Shown: positions 9,506-18,493, counted from the first letter of the stretch. The stretch is DNA of 56,906 nucleotides from Spirochaetota bacterium (GCA_031283155.1 JAITCI010000012.1:1-56906), one strand, 5' to 3'. Program-made: numbers and translations. Notes: generated by a model from the letters alone, not told the origin.

Positions 9506-11514
9506 AGGCGGGCAGGTTCATGCTTGATCGGAAAGAGTCCCGGGTATTGCAGCGGTTGATCGAACTCGGCAAGAAGCAGGGCAGCCTGAGCTACGACGTC
9601 ATCAACGACGAACTGCCTCCCGGCTTTACCAACCCTCTCAAAATGGATGAACTGCTCTCATCCCTGTATAACGCGGGCGTGTCCATCCTGGATGCGCATG
9701 AAGCGGGCGAGACGAGCGCCGTCCAGACTCTCGTCGAGTCTCCTGCTTTCGCCATTGAGGACGAAAAAGGCTACGCTTCCCCCGAAGGGGTGTTTGGCAA
9801 GGTTTTAGGTGTGCCCGAGGAGCCCAAGTCTTCCAAATCGGCAAGCGCTGCCGGTGAAAAACAGGATGCGCTTCCCGACGCCTGGCCCGAAACGTGGCAG
9901 GATCCGGAGTGGGGATTACGGGATCAGAGCGAGGAGGCAGCTGAGGGCGAAGAATCTGCCGCGCTTGCCGGGGGTGCCGAGGATGAGCACGAACTCAATT
10001 TTGGCTCGATGCGCATCTTCCGCAGCGAGGACGCCCACCCAAACGACGATCCGATTGGGCATTATCTGCGCGATATAGGGCGCGTGTCCCTGCTCTCCGC
10101 CGAGCAGGAGGTGCTGCTCGCGAAAAGGATTGAGCAAAACGAAAAAGCGATAGAAGAGATTGTCATTCGTTCGCCCGGGGTTGTGCATGAGCTGGAGAAT
10201 ATCATCGCGCTCATCGAAGCAAAGAGAGCTTCCCTGCACGATCTGATCGAGACGGGCAGGGTGATCAACATATCCCCGGAAGAAAAGTCCTCCTACGAGG
10301 AGCGGTATGCCTTTTTGGTGCAGGAGACGCGGAAGCTCGCGCGCGCGATCAAAAAATATGATTCTCCCGGCACCGGCGATTATAGCCAGCACTTTGCCGC
10401 CATCCAAAAACTCCTCGGCAAATTTTCGGAAAAACTGCGCGCTGTGCGCCTTGCGGGCGGCGTGATCCGTCGGATCGCTTTCGCGATTATTGACGCCGGC
10501 GGGCGCGCTGCGGAATTGCGCAGGCGTACAGACGAGCTTGAGGTGATCGCAGCGAACGCAGGGCTGCCTGTATCTGATCTGCAGGCGCTGGCAAAGCTCC
10601 AGATGAGCAGGGATGAGCGCGGGTTTGCCGCATACTGCCGCCAGTATAGGCTTGACCGCACGGTATTTGAAAATATCTGCCGCGAATATCTTTCCGCCCG
10701 GGAGGAAATACGCGGGATCGAGTGCCGGTATTGCGCGAGCGCGCGGGTTCTTGCCGCGCAGAGCGAGAGCCTCACAGGTGCCGATATTGAGATATCGAAG
10801 GCCAAGGAAAGCCTGGTGCAGGCCAATCTGCGTCTTGTCGTTTCCATCGCAAAAAAATATGTCAACCGCGGAATGCATTTTTTTGATCTGGTGCAGGAAG
10901 GCAATATCGGTCTCATGAAGGCGGTGGAGAAATTTGAGTATCAAAAGGGGTATAAATTTTCAACATACGCCACCTGGTGGATCCGGCAGGCGATCACGCG
11001 CTCGGTGTCCGATCAGGCGCGCACCATCCGGGTTCCGGTACACATGATCGAGCAGATAAACAAGGTTTTGCGCGAATCCCGAATCCTCCAGCAGCAGATG
11101 CGGCGCGAGCCCTCGCCGCAGGAGATCGCCGACAGCTTGGGCTGGGCGAACGCGCGCGTCAAAAATATTCTGAGCGTCGCCAAGGAACCCATATCCCTCG
11201 AGACCCCGATTGGCGAGGACGACGATTCCTTTCTGTACGATTTCATTGAAGATAAAGACGCCGATAATCCCGTTAATCAAACGGCGAATCGCCTCTTGCG
11301 CGAGCACCTCGACGAGGTACTGAGTACCCTTCCAAGACGCGAACAGCAGGTTTTGCGTATGCGATTTGGTCTGGACGATGGGTACAACCACACCCTCGAA
11401 GAGGTGGGGTACAAGTTCAATGTTACGCGCGAACGGATACGGCAGATAGAGGCCAAGGCATTGCGCCGATTGCGACACCCCACGCGCATCCGGGTTCTCA
11501 AGGATTTCATCTGA
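9502..11514 (+). CDS. rpoD: RNA polymerase primary sigma factor (sigma-70)
   Basis: Housekeeping sigma factor. The N-terminal region 1.1-like segment (residues 1-90) is followed by an acidic linker. Region 1.2 is [13 protein letters not shown] (about 181) and a non-conserved insert follows (about 230-420). Region 2 holds [30 protein letters not shown] and [12 protein letters not shown]. Region 3 follows, then region 4 with [11 protein letters not shown] and [20 protein letters not shown]. Length 670 residues. ATG overlaps the dnaG stop by 4 bases; a second ATG at 9520 is also possible. It is the last gene of the macromolecular synthesis operon. Confidence 0.97.
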   Translation: MKAGRFMLDRKESRVLQRLIELGKKQGSLSYDVINDELPPGFTNPLKMDELLSSLYNAGVSILDAHEAGETSAVQTLVESPAFAIEDEKGYASPEGVFGKVLGVPEEPKSSKSASAAGEKQDALPDAWPETWQDPEWGLRDQSEEAAEGEESAALAGGAEDEHELNFGSMRIFRSEDAHPNDDPIGHYLRDIGRVSLLSAEQEVLLAKRIEQNEKAIEEIVIRSPGVVHELENIIALIEAKRASLHDLIETGRVINISPEEKSSYEERYAFLVQETRKLARAIKKYDSPGTGDYSQHFAAIQKLLGKFSEKLRAVRLAGGVIRRIAFAIIDAGGRAAELRRRTDELEVIAANAGLPVSDLQALAKLQMSRDERGFAAYCRQYRLDRTVFENICREYLSAREEIRGIECRYCASARVLAAQSESLTGADIEISKAKESLVQANLRLVVSIAKKYVNRGMHFFDLVQEGNIGLMKAVEKFEYQKGYKFSTYATWWIRQAITRSVSDQARTIRVPVHMIEQINKVLRESRILQQQMRREPSPQEIADSLGWANARVKNILSVAKEPISLETPIGEDDDSFLYDFIEDKDADNPVNQTANRLLREHLDEVLSTLPRREQQVLRMRFGLDDGYNHTLEEVGYKFNVTRERIRQIEAKALRRLRHPTRIRVLKDFI

Positions 11515-11570
11515 TCAAACCCCTTGTTTTTCTTGACCGCGAATTTCATCCATGACTACCTTTAATCCAG

Positions 11571-11643
11571 GGGCTCATAGCTCAGTGGTGAGAGCGGCGT
11601 GCTCATAACTCGAAGGTCCCTGGTTCAAGTCCAGGTGGGCCCA
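11571..11643 (+). tRNA. tRNA-Met (CAT anticodon)
   Basis: The acceptor stem GGGCTCA/TGGGCCC pairs at all seven positions if one T-G pair is counted. The D stem GCTC/GAGC and T stem CCTGG/CCAGG are perfect, with T loop TTCAAGT. The anticodon loop is CTCATAA (anticodon CAT). The anticodon stem GCGTG/CTCGA pairs at only three of five positions. CCA is not encoded: discriminator A is followed by TAC. A first pair G-C rather than a C-A mismatch argues against an initiator. A tRNA-Ile with modified CAT is a possible alternative. Confidence 0.85.
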
Positions 11644-11738
11644 TACTAAATTTGTTGAGGAAGGTGAGTGTGCCGGGATTATGGAGTATCCCTCTTTGGC
11701 AGCTTTCTTTCGCTGCCGGAGCAGGTTAAGGGGAATGT

Positions 11739-12458
11739 ATGGAAACCGTCCATGATATTGTTGAAAAATTGGTTGCGCTCCAGTCGGTATTGAAGGAATC
11801 CTACGATCTTGAGCAAATGAATAAAAATCTGCCGCTTTCGGTATACGAAATGCGGAAACGGATCGAACCCTTAAAACAGGAAATTGAAGGCATGACCAGG
11901 GACGCCGCCGGTATTCGCGCGAGAAGCGGCGCGGCGGAGATAGAACTCCAAACGCAGGAGGACAGGCTCCAGGAAATCAACCGGCGTATGAGCGCGGTCA
12001 GCAAATCCCGCGAGTTTGAGGCCATTGAGGCGGAACAGAGCGCAGCCCATGGGCATATAGAGGCTCTCCGCAGCGAGCAGATAAGCAGCAAAACCCGCCT
12101 CGAAAATCTCAGTAAAAAGCTTACGGAATCCGAGGCGGAGTACAAAGGCCAGGAGGAGCGGATCCTCGCGGAGGAAGCGCGTGTGCAGACGGAGATCAAT
12201 AAAAACGCCGGGCGTATGCAGGAACTCTCCCTGGTTTATAAAGAAAAGGTGGTCGGGATAGACCAGTCCACCCTGGCCAAATTTGAGAGAATACTCAAAA
12301 GCAAAAACGGCATAGGGATTGTCCCGGTCGTGCAGGAAAGCTGCGATGGGTGCCACATGAAAATCCCGCCGCAGCTGCTGGGCAAGGTGCGCCGCGCGCA
12401 GGAGCTTGTCACCTGTCTGAACTGTTCGCGGTTTCTGTATGTAGACGATGACGCCTGA
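11739..12458 (+). CDS. C4 zinc-ribbon coiled-coil protein (zf-RING_7 / CdsZ-like)
   Basis: Residues 1-195 are almost entirely predicted coiled coil (LQSVLKESYDLEQMNKN and following). The C-terminal ribbon carries ESCDGCHMKIPP and VTCLNCSRFLY, that is two CxxC pairs. This matches PF02591 proteins such as chlamydial CT398/CdsZ, which interact with sigma factors and secretion components. Its position just behind rpoD and a tRNA is compatible with a transcription-related role, but that is inference. A GGCAGC/GCTGCC stem lies at about 11699-11718 and AAGGGGAATGT precedes the ATG. Confidence 0.82.
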   Translation: METVHDIVEKLVALQSVLKESYDLEQMNKNLPLSVYEMRKRIEPLKQEIEGMTRDAAGIRARSGAAEIELQTQEDRLQEINRRMSAVSKSREFEAIEAEQSAAHGHIEALRSEQISSKTRLENLSKKLTESEAEYKGQEERILAEEARVQTEINKNAGRMQELSLVYKEKVVGIDQSTLAKFERILKSKNGIGIVPVVQESCDGCHMKIPPQLLGKVRRAQELVTCLNCSRFLYVDDDA

Positions 12459-12480
12459 TTTTTTACGTGTCTCTGTTATT

Positions 12481-13188
12481 ATGAAAGAAAATTTCGCGCG
12501 AAAAACTTTTTCCCGGCTCGCCTGGGCTGCGTTTCTGGTTTTTGTCTGTCTCGTTCCCCTCGCTGCGGCTGTGTCCGGCGAGCAGGCTCTCTATGAGCGC
12601 TTCGTGAGCGGCATGGTCAAAAATCAGCCCAAAAGTTTTATCTGCCGCATCACCGGAAATGCGATTACCGAAAGCCTCGCGCGCATTCCCGCCGACGCGC
12701 GCACCGGACAGCCGGAGGTGTGCGTTTATTTTCAGCGCGGCCGCGCGCACGTCATTCGGGTTTTGAACGTCAACGAATTTTTTCGCAATATGTTCAGCGC
12801 CTATCAGCCGTATCTTGCCATGACGGGCGCATGGATAGAAGCACGGGGTTCCGACTGGGCGGCATTCTCGCGCGATTACGAAATGAAGATCGCCGGCGGG
12901 GATGCGGAAAATATACCGGCGCGCATATCGCGGCGCGGAGAAGACGCGGGTTCCCATGCGATATTTTATTTTGCCCGTAAAGACGCGGGTATCCGGCAGG
13001 TTCAGTTTTATAACGGAGATCGGCTTGCGTATTCCGTCGCGAATACATACAGCGCGGTTGGAAATTATAATCTCCCCCAAAGCATGACCATAACGAGTTA
13101 CCGCGAAGGGCAGGCGTATTCCGTTTCCAGCCTCAGTTTTTCCGCGTATCAGATCAATCCGGTTATACGGGCTGAATTTTTCAAATAG
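12481..13188 (+). CDS. Exported protein of unknown function (possibly LolA-like fold)
   Basis: A signal peptide is clear: basic start MKENFARKTFSRL, hydrophobic core AWAAFLVFVCLVPLAAA, likely cleavage near VSG. The mature part of about 205 residues alternates short strands (SFICRITGNAI, RAHVIRVLNVNEFF, IFYFARKDAGIRQVQFYNG) and ends in a strand-rich segment. That is the general pattern of LolA-like lipoprotein carriers, but no diagnostic motif is visible and I do not name it. The start at 12481 gives the best signal peptide; an ATG at 12448 would overlap the upstream gene by 11 bases and add an unusual extension. It is probably cotranscribed with the zinc-ribbon gene. Confidence 0.6.
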   Translation: MKENFARKTFSRLAWAAFLVFVCLVPLAAAVSGEQALYERFVSGMVKNQPKSFICRITGNAITESLARIPADARTGQPEVCVYFQRGRAHVIRVLNVNEFFRNMFSAYQPYLAMTGAWIEARGSDWAAFSRDYEMKIAGGDAENIPARISRRGEDAGSHAIFYFARKDAGIRQVQFYNGDRLAYSVANTYSAVGNYNLPQSMTITSYREGQAYSVSSLSFSAYQINPVIRAEFFK

Positions 13189-13264
13189 GCCTGGAATATA
13201 CGGGCGGGGTGTTGAAATCCCGATCATCTGCCGATAATTGAGAAGCTACGCCCCGGACGGGCGT

Positions 13265-13290
13265 GTCCCGAGCTGCGACATGGATGTCGC
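13265..13290. repeat. Palindromic repeat unit, copy A
   Basis: The 26-bp sequence starting GTCCCGAGCTGCGACA contains the palindrome GCGACATGGATGTCGC (13275-13290). Its reverse complement matches 25 of 26 bases at 29181-29206, inside the NAD(P)HX repair gene. Two nearly identical copies 16 kb apart, one intergenic and one inside a gene, show that this is an interspersed repeat. Confidence 0.75.
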
Positions 13291-13340
13291 GCGTTTTTGC
13301 GAGGGGAGGATATCCATACTCTGCGGGGTACGAGGCTTGT

Positions 13341-14204
13341 ATGGCAACACAACAGCAGCAAATCGATGAAGAAGCCGTAAAAGAAGAAAAGCTGCGCAAC
13401 AAGCAGCGCTTCAACGACAGCATAAAGAAATATCGCGCCGATATCGATGAGGTGCAAAAGCATATCAAGGGTCTTGAAAAAGACATAAAAACCAAAAATG
13501 ACACCCATAACGGATACCGCCAGGTAATCATTGCGATGAATAATCTCAAGCTCGTCGCCTATTACTGCAATATGAATAAAGAGTCCATGGCAATAATGAA
13601 TATCAAAAATGAAAATTACCTGAATGACGCGCGCAAGGTTCTGTATCAGGTTCTCATCAATATTGAGAGTGTTGTCACAAATTACGTCGATATTCCGCCC
13701 AGCGAAATCGAGGAGAAGGTTACGGCTATCGCAAGACTCAATCCCGAAAGAAAGCTGAATCTCCTGAATAATATCGGTTTTCACATTCAGATGGTTGTGG
13801 ACAGTTTTGGCGATAATTCGAAATGGAAATGGAGCTTCGTTGAGGTTGAGGGACGGTATGCGGTTATCGCGAAAAATCTCATCGATTACCGCCAGGCGAT
13901 AGGGAATAACGATCCGCGCAAGCCATACTATGTTGAAAATATCAATCTGATGCGGCTGACCAAAGAACTGCTTGAGCGCGCGAGCAAACGCTACCGCGAT
14001 AAGTATGAGCAGGTAACGAAAGAGGTGGAGGATATCAAGAAATCCATTGCCTTCCTTTCCGCGCTCCGGAGGATAGCGGTGCTGACCGGCGAGTCCGAAG
14101 AAGCCGCAAAACTCAAACGAATGATAGACATAACCACCAAGATGATGGAATCCGGTCTCAAAAAGAAGGAAGGCGAGAAAAAGGAAAGCGCGCGCAAGAA
14201 GTAG
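13341..14204 (+). CDS. Coiled-coil protein of unknown function
   Basis: A soluble, charged protein of 287 residues with no signal peptide. The N-terminal half is a coiled coil (DIDEVQKHIKGLEKDIKTKN), then a helical middle with MNNLKLVAYYCNMNKESM. A long C-terminal helix carries the repeated acidic-basic pattern of a coiled coil and a Lys-rich tail KKKEGEKKESARKK. I recognise no catalytic motif. The start at 13341 (MATQQQQ) is chosen because the upstream extension consists of the palindromic repeat region. A function in cell structure is only a guess from the coiled coils. Confidence 0.6.
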   Translation: MATQQQQIDEEAVKEEKLRNKQRFNDSIKKYRADIDEVQKHIKGLEKDIKTKNDTHNGYRQVIIAMNNLKLVAYYCNMNKESMAIMNIKNENYLNDARKVLYQVLINIESVVTNYVDIPPSEIEEKVTAIARLNPERKLNLLNNIGFHIQMVVDSFGDNSKWKWSFVEVEGRYAVIAKNLIDYRQAIGNNDPRKPYYVENINLMRLTKELLERASKRYRDKYEQVTKEVEDIKKSIAFLSALRRIAVLTGESEEAAKLKRMIDITTKMMESGLKKKEGEKKESARKK

Positions 14205-14302
14205 GTTTTGGTATTGATTGCGCTTTTGGCATTGGAAATAATATGCACCGCATTATTTACAATAACATTTTTGTTCATAAAGCCAATGGGAATATACCGA
14301 CT

Positions 14303-14647
14303 CTATTTTTTTGCCTGCAATAAGCGGGTGTTTTTCATCTTTATTTTTTTCTGTGGTTTTTCAATCTCCAGCGTGTGCTTTGTAAGCACATCGCCAATCT
14401 CCGCAAGTATCTTCTCCTTCCATTCCCTGTGCGGCGAGGGAATGCCGAATAAATCCATGGTATCTTTTTTCAAAGCGGATGCAATGCGTTCCAGCATTTC
14501 AGGGGAAGGGAAGCTCTTGCAGCCTTCAATTTGCTGAATGTACCGTGTGCTGGTATTTACAAAATCAGCCAGTTTTGCCTGTGACAGCCCCAAGTCGCTT
14601 CTGAGCGTCTTTATATTGAAAGCCAGAACTTCGCGTATATTCGTCAT
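14303..14647 (-). CDS. XRE-family transcriptional regulator
   Basis: A 114-residue protein with an N-terminal Cro/CI helix-turn-helix: LGLSQAKLADFVNTSTRYIQQIE, followed by KSFPSPEMLERIASALK. The C-terminal half is charged (EKPQKKIKMKN) and may be a dimerisation or tether segment. It is divergent from the small membrane protein gene at 14836, whose promoter contains a palindrome in the spacer. By the usual logic of such pairs this regulator probably binds there. It stands apart from the prophage further right. Confidence 0.85.
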   Translation of the reverse strand: MTNIREVLAFNIKTLRSDLGLSQAKLADFVNTSTRYIQQIEGCKSFPSPEMLERIASALKKDTMDLFGIPSPHREWKEKILAEIGDVLTKHTLEIEKPQKKIKMKNTRLLQAKK

Positions 14648-14733
14648 CTAACCACATCCAACTGGCATATAAAACCCCATTCTAGTGGTTTGTTCCCGCC
14701 TTTACTACGTGTGGAAAAAGCGTATAAAATTGA

Positions 14734-14762
14734 TTGAAAAGCGTGTTTTTAACACGTATAAT
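14734..14762 (+). promoter_or_regulatory. Strong sigma-70 promoter with operator palindrome in the spacer
   Basis: TTGAAA (14734-14739) and TATAAT (14757-14762) are separated by exactly 17 bases. The spacer contains CGTGTT-TTT-AACACG (14742-14756), a perfect 6-bp-arm palindrome. A regulator bound there would block RNA polymerase. The obvious candidate is the XRE protein encoded divergently next door. Confidence 0.75.
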
Positions 14763-14835
14763 TCATATTGTGCGCGATGAGGAGAGTTTGACCGTCGGGT
14801 TCAAACGCTGCTTAAAAACATCAGGAGGCGTCAAC

Positions 14836-15033
14836 ATGGGCTATTTTAGTTTATGGATGAAAGAAGTTTTTTTAGCCAGGAAGAGCGATCCGGAAAAGTA
14901 CCGCACAGATATGGATTGGTATCTCCACGAAGAAAAAATGAAAGATATGAAAAAGGCTCGAGGCGAAGAAGAACATCCTGTTTTGGGATGCCTTTTTATT
15001 TGCTTCATAATCTACCTTATCGGAAAATGCTGA
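14836..15033 (+). CDS. Small membrane protein of unknown function
   Basis: 65 residues: a basic and acidic N-terminal part (LWMKEVFLARKSDPEKYRTD...EEKMKDMKKARGEEE) and one C-terminal membrane helix (PVLGCLFICFIIYLIGK). The start at 14836 has AGGAGG at ideal distance; an earlier ATG at 14734 lies in the promoter and is rejected. It is driven by the strong promoter at 14734-14762 facing the XRE gene. I do not recognise the family. The small size, single membrane helix and repressor partner are compatible with a regulated toxin-like or stress peptide, but nothing proves it. Confidence 0.6.
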   Translation: MGYFSLWMKEVFLARKSDPEKYRTDMDWYLHEEKMKDMKKARGEEEHPVLGCLFICFIIYLIGKC

Positions 15034-15476
15034 AGTGTGGTGATACCCTTTGTATCGGACAGAACAATAGCTGAATGTTTTTTCCGAGCCTTTATCCGTG
15101 AATTTCGCCAAAAAATTTTGATGCTATAGGTTCAGTGGGGGTGCCGAAGGACGCAGCCGCGCAGGTGCGCGCGTTGAAAAATGCCGCGAATTCTCAAAAA
15201 GAATAGCCTTTTTCCGCAAGCCGCAAGAATCGCAGAGCATAACTCCAAAGATTGAGATGCTTTTGAGACGAGTAGGGGTGGGCGGAAGCCCGTAGGGCTG
15301 AAGCCAGGGGGAGGCTTTACCTTTCCCAATTATACACTGCGCTCTTTTGTCGAATTGCGTTCTCGCGCCTCCCCCTCCGTAAAATCATTATTCGCCCGCT
15401 TTCCCCTCCTGTTCGCGCACCCAAACGGAGCAGGTATACGTATATTTACCTGTACGCAGGACTAGACGGGGGAAAT
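15034..15476. other. 443-bp intergenic region, probably an interspersed repeat plus dapA promoter region
   Basis: No credible gene is present. From about 15130 to 15315 the sequence has a distinctive GC-rich and structured look, with paired blocks such as GAAGCCCGTAGGGCTGAAGCC and CGCGCAGGTGCGCGCG. A minus-strand open frame of 65 codons lacks coding signals. This looks like a decayed interspersed element. The last 60 bases before dapA contain CAGGTA...TACCTG (about 15431-15452), a 6-bp-arm palindrome that could be an operator. No standard riboswitch is recognised. Confidence 0.45.
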
Positions 15477-16358
15477 ATGTTTCAGGGATGTTATACAGCG
15501 CTGATCACGCCCTTTGCGAATGATCGGGTGGATTATGACGCGCTCGCGCGGCTCATTGAATTTCAGATCGCGGAGGGGGTGCAGGGGGTTGTTCCCTGCG
15601 GGACGACCGGCGAATCTGCCACCTTAAGCGATGACGAGCACGCGGAGGTGGTTGATTTTACGATCAAAACGGTGCAGCGCCGGATTCAGGTCATCGCCGG
15701 AACCGGCTCCAACAGCACCGAAACCAGCGTGCGCTTCACGCGCCATGCCCAGGCATCCGGTGCCGACGGCGCGCTCCTGATCACGCCGTACTATAACAAG
15801 CCCACGCAGGAGGGTTTGTATCAGCATTACCGCACCGTCGCCGAGGCCTCCGATATCCCGCTGGTTGTATATAACGTACCCGGGCGAACCTCGGTCAGTA
15901 TCGCGCCGGAAACCGTAGCGCGCCTTGCGCGGGATTGCAAAAATATCATTGGACTCAAGGACGCGGCAAATTCCATGGCCTATACGAGCGATGTGCTGCA
16001 TCGTGTGCGGGGGCTGGATTTCGATCTCCTCTCCGGCGAGGATGGGGTGGTGCTTCCGATGCTTTCGCTCGGCGCGAAAGGGGTGATATCGGTATTCTCG
16101 AATATTGCGCCGCGCTCCATGGTCACGCTGATCGCCGCCTGGCAGCGCGGGGATACAGCGACCGCGCAAAAATTGCACTTCGATCAGCTCAGGCTCTGCG
16201 AGGATCTCTTTGTCGAAACCAATCCGGTGCCGGTCAAAACGGCGGCCTCGCTTTTGGGGTTTGGGCGGGAGGATACGCGCCTTCCGCTGGTGCCGCTTGG
16301 CGAAGCCAGCAGGGTGAGGCTGCTTGCGAGCCTGCGCTCCTTTGGCTTGATCTCCTGA
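15477..16358 (+). CDS. dapA: 4-hydroxy-tetrahydrodipicolinate synthase
   Basis: First committed step of lysine/diaminopimelate synthesis: condenses pyruvate with aspartate semialdehyde. The (beta/alpha)8 signature residues are present: CGTTGESATL, the Tyr of VYNVPGRT and the Schiff-base Lys of GLKDA. Length 293 residues is typical. ATG with GGGGGAAAT in front. It is the first gene of a long co-directional cluster; dapB follows after 14 bases. Confidence 0.96.
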   Translation: MFQGCYTALITPFANDRVDYDALARLIEFQIAEGVQGVVPCGTTGESATLSDDEHAEVVDFTIKTVQRRIQVIAGTGSNSTETSVRFTRHAQASGADGALLITPYYNKPTQEGLYQHYRTVAEASDIPLVVYNVPGRTSVSIAPETVARLARDCKNIIGLKDAANSMAYTSDVLHRVRGLDFDLLSGEDGVVLPMLSLGAKGVISVFSNIAPRSMVTLIAAWQRGDTATAQKLHFDQLRLCEDLFVETNPVPVKTAASLLGFGREDTRLPLVPLGEASRVRLLASLRSFGLIS

Positions 16359-16372
16359 ATCAGGGGCAGGAT

Positions 16373-17179
16373 ATGCTTAAAATCGGAATCATCGGCGCGG
16401 GCGGGCGCATGGGCAGGCACTGTATCGCGGCTGTTATCGCCGATCCCGATGCGCGTCTCGCGGCGGCGCTCGAGGCGGAGGGTTCTCCTTTTCTGGGACA
16501 GGACGCGGCCTGCGTTGCCGGGCTTCCCGCCTGCGGAGTGCATATACAAGCCGATACGGCGGCCGCCTTTGCCGCAGCGGACGTTATGGTGGATTTCAGT
16601 TTTTGCGGCGCCTTTCCGGCTGTGCTCCGCGAGGCTCTGCGCGCGAAAAAGCCGCTGGTTGTGGGCACAACCGGGCTCTGTCCTGAGGATATGCAGGCGA
16701 TTCTTGACGCAGCGAAAAGAATTCCGGTTTTTCAGTCCAATAATTACAGCATCGGGATCGCGGTGCTGCGGGAGCTTGTGCAAACAGCGGCCAAAAAATT
16801 AGGTAAAAATTTCGATATTGAAATTGTAGAGACGCATCACCGCCATAAAAAGGACGCGCCCTCCGGAACCGCGATCACCCTGGCCGAGGCCGCAGCCGCC
16901 GGGCGAGGCTACCGCCCCGAGGATGCCTTTTGTTACGGGCGCGAGGGCATCTCGGGCGAACGCCCGGAGCGGGAGATCGCGCTCCATGCGCTTCGCGGCG
17001 GGGAAGTGGTCGGCGAACACACGGTGTATTTTTTCGGCGAGGCCGAGCGCCTTATGCTGGGGCATAGCGCTGATTCGCGTATGAATTTCGCGCTGGGCGC
17101 GATCCGCGCGGCCTCCTGGCTTGCCGCGCAGCCTCCGGGGCGCTACGGTATCGAACACCTTCTGGCACCTGATGCATAA
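16373..17179 (+). CDS. dapB: 4-hydroxy-tetrahydrodipicolinate reductase
   Basis: Next step after DapA; reduces the product with NAD(P)H. The Rossmann motif GIIGAGGRMG is at the N-terminus. The catalytic block ETHHRHKKDAPSGTA, with the His/His/Lys set and substrate-binding loop, is complete. 268 residues. The start at 16373 follows CAGGGGCAGG by 2-3 bases and gives the normal N-terminus; the same frame is open far upstream inside dapA, but that part is a shadow. Overlaps folK by 8 bases. Confidence 0.96.
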   Translation: MLKIGIIGAGGRMGRHCIAAVIADPDARLAAALEAEGSPFLGQDAACVAGLPACGVHIQADTAAAFAAADVMVDFSFCGAFPAVLREALRAKKPLVVGTTGLCPEDMQAILDAAKRIPVFQSNNYSIGIAVLRELVQTAAKKLGKNFDIEIVETHHRHKKDAPSGTAITLAEAAAAGRGYRPEDAFCYGREGISGERPEREIALHALRGGEVVGEHTVYFFGEAERLMLGHSADSRMNFALGAIRAASWLAAQPPGRYGIEHLLAPDA

Positions 17180-17702
17180 ATACATTCTCTCCCTCGGCTC
17201 CAATATCGCGCCGCGCCTCCGGTTTTTGCGTTTTGCGGCGGCAAGCCTTATACTGCGGGGCGAGATACTGGAATTTTCGTCGGTCTATGAGACAAGCCCG
17301 GTCGGCATGGGGGAGCGGGAAGAGTCCTTTCTGAACGCTGTCCTTGCCTTTCGCACCTACCTCGATCCGCCCGCATTGCTGAGGGCTGTGAAAAATATAG
17401 AAGAGAGCGCCGGGCGGGTTCTTGAGGAGCGCTACAAGGCGCGCACCCTCGATATAGATATCATTGCCTGGTCGGGCGGCGAATGGCATGACGAGCGCCT
17501 CGACGTGCCGCATCCGCGCGCGCATGAACGGCTTTTCGTTCTTGTGCCCTATGTCGAAATTTGCAAGAATGGGCTCGCGCGCTTTCCGGAGTTGGATGCG
17601 GGTACATTGGGCGGGCTCCGGCGGATGCAGGATCTGCGGCAGGGGATCGAATTCTTTTGCGGCGGGGATATGCTGTTCGCGCGCGCGGAGGAGGAACCAT
17701 GA
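17172..17702 (+). CDS. folK: 2-amino-4-hydroxy-6-hydroxymethyldihydropteridine diphosphokinase
   Basis: Transfers diphosphate from ATP to the pterin in folate synthesis. HPPK signatures: LSLGSNIAPR at the N-terminus, SVYETSPVG, the Mg-binding TLDIDIIAW and VPHPRAHERLFVLVP. 176 residues. The start at 17172 overlaps the dapB stop; the C-terminus overlaps panB (ATGA). No other folate gene is nearby, so it seems to have been joined to the dap/pan cluster. Confidence 0.94.
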   Translation: MHKYILSLGSNIAPRLRFLRFAAASLILRGEILEFSSVYETSPVGMGEREESFLNAVLAFRTYLDPPALLRAVKNIEESAGRVLEERYKARTLDIDIIAWSGGEWHDERLDVPHPRAHERLFVLVPYVEICKNGLARFPELDAGTLGGLRRMQDLRQGIEFFCGGDMLFARAEEEP

Positions 17703-18493
17703 TAACGACAAAAACCATATTGGCGCAGAAGGGCAAACAGAAGATCGTCATGCTGACCGCCTACGACGCCATTACCGCCGCCATGGCAGCCCGCGCGAAG
17801 GTGGACATCATTCTGGTCGGCGACTCGCTCGCGGACACCGCGCTCGGGTATCCGAACACCCTGCCGATTAGTCTCGAGGCGATGTACCATCACGCGGCTG
17901 CGGTCGCGCGCGCAAGCGGCGAGGCTCTGGTTGTGTTTGATCTGCCCTTCCTTGCCGATTGCGGCGATATCCCGCGCGACGTCGAAAGGGCGGGTCATGC
18001 TCTGAAGGCCTGCGGATGCCACGCCGTGAAGCTCGAGGGCGGCGCGTACCGCGTACCCTTCATTCAGGCGCTTGTGGAGCGGGGGATACCGGTCATGGGG
18101 CATCTTGGACTCATGCCGCAGCACGTGCATCGCTATGGCGGTATGTTTGTGCAGGGGCGCGGCGACGCCGCCGAGCGTCTGTTGCTGGAGGCGAAAGCCC
18201 TGGAGGATGCCGGGATCTTCGCGCTTGTACTCGAGTGCGTTCCCGAGGAGCTTGGCGGAATGGTCAGCGAGGCGATCAAGGTACCCACCATTGGGATCGG
18301 CGCAGGACGCTCTTGCGATGGGCAGGTGCAGGTGATCGCGGATCTGTTGGGTTTACTCGATGGCAAGCTGCCGAAACACGCGAAGCGCTACGCTTTACTC
18401 TTTGAACAGGGAGCGCGCGCTGTGGAAAGCTATGTGGACGATGTCCGTTCGCTGCGCTTTCCCGAAGAGAGCAACTGCTTTGGAGACCAGTGA
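17699..18493 (+). CDS. panB: 3-methyl-2-oxobutanoate hydroxymethyltransferase
   Basis: First step of pantothenate synthesis: adds a hydroxymethyl group from methylene-tetrahydrofolate to ketoisovalerate. Motifs: MLTAYDAITAA, LVGDSLADTALGY, AVKLEGG, MGHLGLMPQ and PTIGIGAGRSCDGQVQV. 264 residues. The start at 17699 overlaps folK by 4 bases; an in-frame extension upstream is a shadow of folK. Coupling to panC is immediate. Confidence 0.96.
   Translation: MITTKTILAQKGKQKIVMLTAYDAITAAMAARAKVDIILVGDSLADTALGYPNTLPISLEAMYHHAAAVARASGEALVVFDLPFLADCGDIPRDVERAGHALKACGCHAVKLEGGAYRVPFIQALVERGIPVMGHLGLMPQHVHRYGGMFVQGRGDAAERLLLEAKALEDAGIFALVLECVPEELGGMVSEAIKVPTIGIGAGRSCDGQVQVIADLLGLLDGKLPKHAKRYALLFEQGARAVESYVDDVRSLRFPEESNCFGDQ

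Noticed and set aside
9916-10944. Open frame of more than 300 codons on the minus strand across rpoD
   Set aside because: rpoD is certain here; the antisense frame has no ribosome-binding site and no recognisable domain.
11644-11738. Possible RNase P RNA or other structured RNA behind the tRNA
   Set aside because: The space is under 100 bases, conserved RNase P segments are not visible, and the next gene starts right behind.
15130-15330. 65-codon minus-strand gene or a riboswitch ahead of dapA
   Set aside because: No ribosome-binding site, no known riboswitch pattern, orientation away from dapA; repeat-like composition explains it better.
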